A stretch of DNA of 64,000 nt, from positions 894,001 to 958,000 of the forward strand of contig NC_013159.1 of assembly GCF_000023865.1 (NCBI RefSeq), written 5' to 3'. Below, in pieces: positions 60,596 to 64,000 of this stretch. The notes under the pieces were generated by a model, which was not told the origin of the DNA, made no database searches, and saw only the letters and a program-made list of their open reading frames with translations. Every line of letters begins with the position of its first letter. The first letter of the stretch is position 1. This DNA is from Saccharomonospora viridis DSM 43017. Its GTDB lineage: Bacteria > Actinomycetota > Actinomycetes > Mycobacteriales > Pseudonocardiaceae. A program made the translations under genes and the position numbers.

Positions 60596-60933
60596 CTCGG
60601 TGTCGTGTCCGCCCCCTGTGTACGGGTGTTTGCGCCGTGCGATGCCAACGCCCGTGCCCGGCAGGCGACATGTGTGCGTGGGGTGCAAAACACGCCGCTT
60701 CCGGCTCTCGTCCGGAGGGAGGTGTCGGCGTTGGTTCCGGTGGCGGATACGCCGCACCGCTGGTCGGTGGACCGAGCGCGAAAGTCGTCATCCGTGGGAC
60801 AACAGTTCCGCGGGATTTCGTCAGATCAGCGTGAAAGGCCCTTCCGCCTTTCGATTCCGGTGATACCTTTTCGATCATTGCTGGACCGGACGGGCGAGTG
60901 TGATCCCCCAACGTTGTGGGAAGGAGCTTGTCG
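60596..60933. other. Intergenic region before the PucR gene
   Basis: About 340 bp with no convincing ORF. AAGGAG at 60921-60926 is the PucR ribosome-binding site. TGTCCGCC (60606) and TGTTTGCG (60627) are 21 bp apart and may be faint traces of the 21-bp repeat. Confidence 0.4.
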
Positions 60934-62169
60934 GTGACGGGACGATCGGCGAACGAGGCCACCGATTCGGCGGTTCTCCCGGGACAGCTCGCGCAGATCA
61001 TGCGGTCCGAGATGGAGAGTGTGGCCGATGAGATCGTCACCGAGATCCGCGCCTCGATCCCCGAGTACCGCAGACCGATCGACGGCCCCTACGGCAAGTC
61101 CATCAGAGCGGGTGTGCAGCACGCGGTGTCGCTGTTCATCGCCCAGATCGCCGATCCCAGCGCGTCCAAACAACACGCCCACGAGGTGCATCGAAGACTC
61201 GGCCAGTACGAGATGCGAGAGGGACGCAGTCTCGACACGTTGCAGGCCGCCTACCGTGTGGGGGCGAGGGTGGCGTGGCGACGGATCATGGAGGTCGGCC
61301 GGCGCAGCGGGTTCTCGTCGGCGGTGATGTCCCATCTGGCCGACGCGATCCTCGGGTTCATGGACGAGTTGGCCTCGGTGGCGCTCGACGGATTTCTGGA
61401 GGCGAAGGCGAGTTCCGCGGACGCGCTCGACACGTGGCGGCGTCGACTGTTGCAACTGATCCTGGAGCGCCCCGCCGCCCCGCCCGAGGCGATCGACGAG
61501 CTCGCGCAGCTCGTCGGGTGGGCGACGCCGAAGAAGGCGACGCCGGTCGCGGTGCGTCCACTGTATCCGTTCAAGGCCACGCACCGGCCTCCGCTCGACG
61601 CGGACGTGCTGGCCGAGCTGAGCGGGGTCGAACCGCGGTTGCTGTTGCCCGGGCCGATGACCCGGGAACGCATCGTCTCGCTCGAACAGGCGTTGCCACG
61701 GTGCCGGTTGTCGGTGGGGCCGTGCGTGCCACTGGAAGGGGTGGCCGACTCGTTACGGTGGGCACGCAAGGCGTTGGCGTTGGTGGACGAGGGTGTGTTG
61801 CCGCCACGTCGGATCGTGTGGGTGCAGGAGTGCCTTCCGGTGTTGTTGCTGCATTCGGACGAGGCGCTGGTGGCCCAGTTGCGGCGACGGTTGTTCATGG
61901 CGTTCGACGGGTTCACGCCGCGTCAGCGTGAGCGCATGGTGGAGACCTTGCGGGCATGGCTCGACGCGCAGGGGAACGTGGTGGACATGGCCGAGCGGCT
62001 GGCGGTGCATCCGCAGACGGTGCGATATCGGATGCGGCAGTTGGAGTCGGTGTTCGGTGGGCGACTGCACGATCCCGACGCTCGGTTCGAGCTGGAGTTG
62101 GCGTTGCGCACCATGCCGACGTCGAAGCCGACGTCGAATGTCTCCGTCGGTGAGGCGTACCGCTCGTGA
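60934..62169 (+). CDS. PucR/CdaR-family transcription regulator
   Basis: The 411-residue protein ends with the PucR helix-turn-helix (T-L-R-A-W-L-D-A-Q-G-N-V-V-D-M-A, then L-A-V-H-P-Q-T-V-R-Y-R-M-R-Q-L-E). The N-terminal half is the helical RsbRD/GGDEF-like region of mycobacterial PucR proteins. GTG 60934 after AAGGAG is preferred to the start at 60916. Signal and target unknown; the 21-bp repeats lie just after its stop. Confidence 0.9.
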   Translation: MTGRSANEATDSAVLPGQLAQIMRSEMESVADEIVTEIRASIPEYRRPIDGPYGKSIRAGVQHAVSLFIAQIADPSASKQHAHEVHRRLGQYEMREGRSLDTLQAAYRVGARVAWRRIMEVGRRSGFSSAVMSHLADAILGFMDELASVALDGFLEAKASSADALDTWRRRLLQLILERPAAPPEAIDELAQLVGWATPKKATPVAVRPLYPFKATHRPPLDADVLAELSGVEPRLLLPGPMTRERIVSLEQALPRCRLSVGPCVPLEGVADSLRWARKALALVDEGVLPPRRIVWVQECLPVLLLHSDEALVAQLRRRLFMAFDGFTPRQRERMVETLRAWLDAQGNVVDMAERLAVHPQTVRYRMRQLESVFGGRLHDPDARFELELALRTMPTSKPTSNVSVGEAYRS

Positions 62170-62183
62170 CGTGGACGGAAACC

Positions 62184-62260
62184 GCGGACACGGCTACGCA
62201 GTCTGCGGACACGGCTACGCAGTCTGCGGACACGACCGCACAGGCTGCGGACACGGTGTG
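62184..62260 (+). repeat. 21-bp tandem repeats, fourth locus
   Basis: Units begin at 62184, 62205, 62226 and 62247 (partial), reading GCGGACACGGCTACGCAG plus TCT in the first two. They start 14 bp after the PucR stop and end at the convergent Mce-associated gene. One plus-strand frame reads C-G-H-G-Y-A-V repeats. Confidence 0.93.
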
Positions 62261-62262
62261 GG

Positions 62263-62760
62263 TCAAAGTTGGGTCAGGTCGGTCACCAGCCAGCGGTCGT
62301 CGTGGCGTTCGACCGTGACCACGAGTTGGGCCGCGGCGTACGTCGGTTCGCCGTCGTCGCGGGTCGCGGTCTGCTCGGTGAACACGAGCACTTCCGCGCG
62401 GTTTTTCGTCAACGACAGCACCGCCGTGTCCACCACGCGCGTGAGGACGCTGAGCCGCTGCTTTGGTGCGTGACCGCTCACGTGGGTGAACAGCCGTCGG
62501 TATTCTTCGCGTGCGGCTCCGCGTAGCAGGCCCTCGGCGGCGTGGGCGGTGGCCTCCACGTCGTCGTGGTGGTAGGTCAGTATCTTGTTCACCGCCCGCG
62601 TGACCGCCGAACGCACCTCCAACGTGGCGTCGACGTCGACATGGGCGAGATTACGCGCCGACGGTGACGTCCGCGCCTGCTCCGCCTGCAGGACGCCCAC
62701 CGTCCCGATACCGGTGAGCAGGGCTGCGAGGACCAACGACGCCAGGACACGGCGATTCAC
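62263..62760 (-). CDS. Mce-associated membrane protein 2
   Basis: The 165-residue protein has an uncleaved N-terminal transmembrane helix (about 5-26) and an extracytoplasmic alpha/beta domain (T-R-A-V-N-K-I-L-T-Y; W-L-V-T-D-L-T-Q-L at the end), typical of Mas/Mam proteins. Its ATG overlaps the previous gene by 4 bp. These accessory proteins stabilise Mce lipid-import complexes. Last gene of the mce operon seen here. Confidence 0.88.
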   Translation of the reverse strand: MNRRVLASLVLAALLTGIGTVGVLQAEQARTSPSARNLAHVDVDATLEVRSAVTRAVNKILTYHHDDVEATAHAAEGLLRGAAREEYRRLFTHVSGHAPKQRLSVLTRVVDTAVLSLTKNRAEVLVFTEQTATRDDGEPTYAAAQLVVTVERHDDRWLVTDLTQL

Positions 62761-63272
62761 GACGCACCCCCGGCGGGCATCGGTTCGAACGCCGCGACCT
62801 TCCAGCCGTCGTCGGTGTGCCGTAGTTGCGCGCGATACCGGTGGCGCACGTGCACCGGTTCGGTGTCCCCGGCCACGGTGGTGATCTCCACCGTGGCCAG
62901 CAGCGTGGCGGTGCCGTGGTCGGCGTTGAACTCGCTGAGACCGGCCGCCAGCACCGCTCCGGTCGCCACCGTGCCCGCCCGTTCCACGGCGTGGAGTGTG
63001 GCCGGGTCGGTGTCCTCCAGTTCGGAGCGCAACGGGCCCGTGGTGACCTCCAACCAGCTCCGCAACCCGGCCTCGACGTCACTGTGGTCCATTGTGGTCA
63101 GGCGGGCGACGTGTTCCCGACCTGCCCGCAGGGCATCGTCGCGTGCGGCCGCTGTGGCCAGGTCCCCGTCACCGGCGGCGGACACCCAGGCCAGGACCCC
63201 CCACAGCGCGAACACCGCGGCGGCGACGGCCAGGGCGGTGGCCGCGCCGGTGAGCACGCGCCGTGCGGTCAT
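62757..63272 (-). CDS. Mce-associated membrane protein 1
   Basis: A 171-residue protein with an N-terminal helix (about 8-30: A-A-T-A-L-A-V-A-A-A-V-F-A-L-W-G-V) and a Mas-type domain ending D-D-G-W-K-V-A-A-F-E-P. ATG 63272 overlaps the MceF stop as ATGA, a better start than 63284. Similar in build to its neighbour; probably an ancient duplication. Confidence 0.87.
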   Translation of the reverse strand: MTARRVLTGAATALAVAAAVFALWGVLAWVSAAGDGDLATAAARDDALRAGREHVARLTTMDHSDVEAGLRSWLEVTTGPLRSELEDTDPATLHAVERAGTVATGAVLAAGLSEFNADHGTATLLATVEITTVAGDTEPVHVRHRYRAQLRHTDDGWKVAAFEPMPAGGAS

Positions 63273-64000
63273 TCGTCGAGCCACAGCAGATCCCTCAACG
63301 AGGTGCGGGTGTTGTCGTCACCGGTGGACACACCCGGTGGCACCACCGGTGGTAGGCCGCCTTCCGGCACGTGCTGCGACCCTCGCACGGCACGCGGGTC
63401 CCCGTGGGGCACGGTGCACGCGGCATCGGTGTTGAACGGTGCGTCGCTGCCGTCCTCCCCGGCGCGGCGGGGGGTCCCTTCGTAACCGCGCAGACACGGC
63501 GGGGGGTCGAAGAACGTCAGCGCCACCGAGAATTGGTCACCGTCGAGCGCGGCGGACGTGGCCGCGGTCGCCTTCGGCAGCATGACGAACAGGTGCTCCA
63601 GCCCGTCCACCCGGTCGGAGAACAGTCGTGACGTGGTCACCAGATTCGCGATGAGCACCGACAGTCCGGGGTCGGTGTCGGACAGCAGGCCGCTGAGTTG
63701 CGTGGCCGCTCCGGGGGTGCGGGCGATGAGTTCGCGTAGATCCCCGTCGGCGCCGGCGAGTTCCCGGGCGAAGAGCTTGGTGTTGTCGGCGAACGAGCGC
63801 CAGGCCTCGGCCGATTCGGCCTGGGTGCGCAGCACGGTCGCGCCGTCCTCGATGAGGGTGGTGGTCTGGGGCAGGTACTCGGTGGCGGTGTGGGTGAACT
63901 CGCGTGAGGAGTCGAGGAGCACCTGGAGGTCGTCGCCGGTCCCCTGGAAAGCGGTGTACAACTCGTCCACGACGGTGCGCAGGGATTCGGTGGGCACGGA
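63269..64000 (-). CDS. MCE-family protein, C-terminal part (MceF position)
   Basis: About 243 residues of the helical and tail region of an Mce protein; the N-terminal MCE domain lies beyond the right edge. The coiled, Leu/Asp-rich helices (L-R-T-V-V-D-E-L-Y-T-A-F, R-V-D-G-L-E-H-L-F-V-M-L-P) and the F-F-D-P-P-P-C-L-R-G-Y motif are typical of the sixth Mce subunit. Its tail is Pro/Thr-rich. Being last before the Mas genes supports MceF. Mce complexes import lipids or sterols; the substrate is unknown. Confidence 0.88.
   Translation of the reverse strand, partial: SVPTESLRTVVDELYTAFQGTGDDLQVLLDSSREFTHTATEYLPQTTTLIEDGATVLRTQAESAEAWRSFADNTKLFARELAGADGDLRELIARTPGAATQLSGLLSDTDPGLSVLIANLVTTSRLFSDRVDGLEHLFVMLPKATAATSAALDGDQFSVALTFFDPPPCLRGYEGTPRRAGEDGSDAPFNTDAACTVPHGDPRAVRGSQHVPEGGLPPVVPPGVSTGDDNTRTSLRDLLWLDE

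Noticed and set aside
60606-60646. Possible fifth locus of the 21-bp repeat
   Set aside because: Only about 13 of 21 positions agree and there are just two units; too weak to claim.

Overview
The window is high-GC actinobacterial DNA with GTG/TTG starts, many ATGA/GTGA gene overlaps, Mce genes, WXG100-type proteins and a C-tailed HU. Long stretches follow, as I remember it, the Mycobacterium tuberculosis order from gatC/Rv3013 down to pca (gatCAB, lppZ, DoxX, cfp6, ilvBNC, serA, leuB, Rv2993c, gltX with tRNA-Glu/Gln, IclR, leuCD, hupB, mutT1, ppk, fbiD, gpsA, ddl, Rv2980, thiL, ung, DAK, recG, pyc). The extra DUF397, EspC-like and Rhs genes suggest a Pseudonocardiaceae member, possibly Saccharomonospora or a relative. 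That placement is inference.

Layout. 1-7.6 kb: the end of a voltage-sensor-like membrane gene, an ACT protein, gatCAB, a membrane protein, an LppZ-like lipoprotein and a 2-hydroxyacid dehydrogenase. 7.7-13.9 kb (minus strand): an accessory polymorphic-toxin cassette with an EspC-like partner, a 1485-residue Rhs protein with a WXG-like N-terminus and a probable ADP-ribosyltransferase C-terminus, a small EF-Tu-domain-III-like putative immunity protein and two unknown genes. 14-30 kb: DoxX, ilvD, a PH-domain protein, ilvBNC, DUF397, serA, a second putative type VII effector cassette (23.4-25.3 kb), leuB, an acetyltransferase, cimA and an FAH hydrolase. 30-34.4 kb: a flavin monooxygenase, gltX, a HAD hydrolase, tRNA-Gln and tRNA-Glu. 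34.8-38.8 kb: ndgR divergent from leuCD, then HU. 38.9-44.7 kb: mutT1-ppk, fbiD, an acyltransferase and gpsA. 44.8-49 kb: a Cys-rich leader ORF, a deleted cysteine dioxygenase, a MocR regulator, ddl, DUF3515 and an Lrp-type RAM protein. 49-60 kb: thiL, an acetyltransferase, ung, rpmB, DAK, recG, pyc and an arginase-like gene. 60-64 kb: a frameshifted DUF664 gene, a PucR regulator and the tail of an mce operon.

How they work together. Branched-chain amino-acid synthesis dominates (ilvD, ilvBNC, leuB, leuCD, cimA), with serA nearby. Its control is visible: ilvB and cimA each have a short Ile/Val/Leu-rich leader peptide followed by hairpins and a terminator, and leuCD lies opposite its IclR regulator. 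GatCAB, a GluRS and adjacent tRNA-Gln/tRNA-Glu genes fit the indirect (transamidation) route to Gln-tRNA.

The least expected items are the Rhs/EF-Tu-like cassette, the Cys-rich leader before a cysteine dioxygenase lacking its metal-binding segment, a 36-codon ORF bridging ilvB and ilvN through two ATGA overlaps, and a 21-bp tandem repeat family at four gene 3' ends, one copy of which lies inside the cimA coding sequence.
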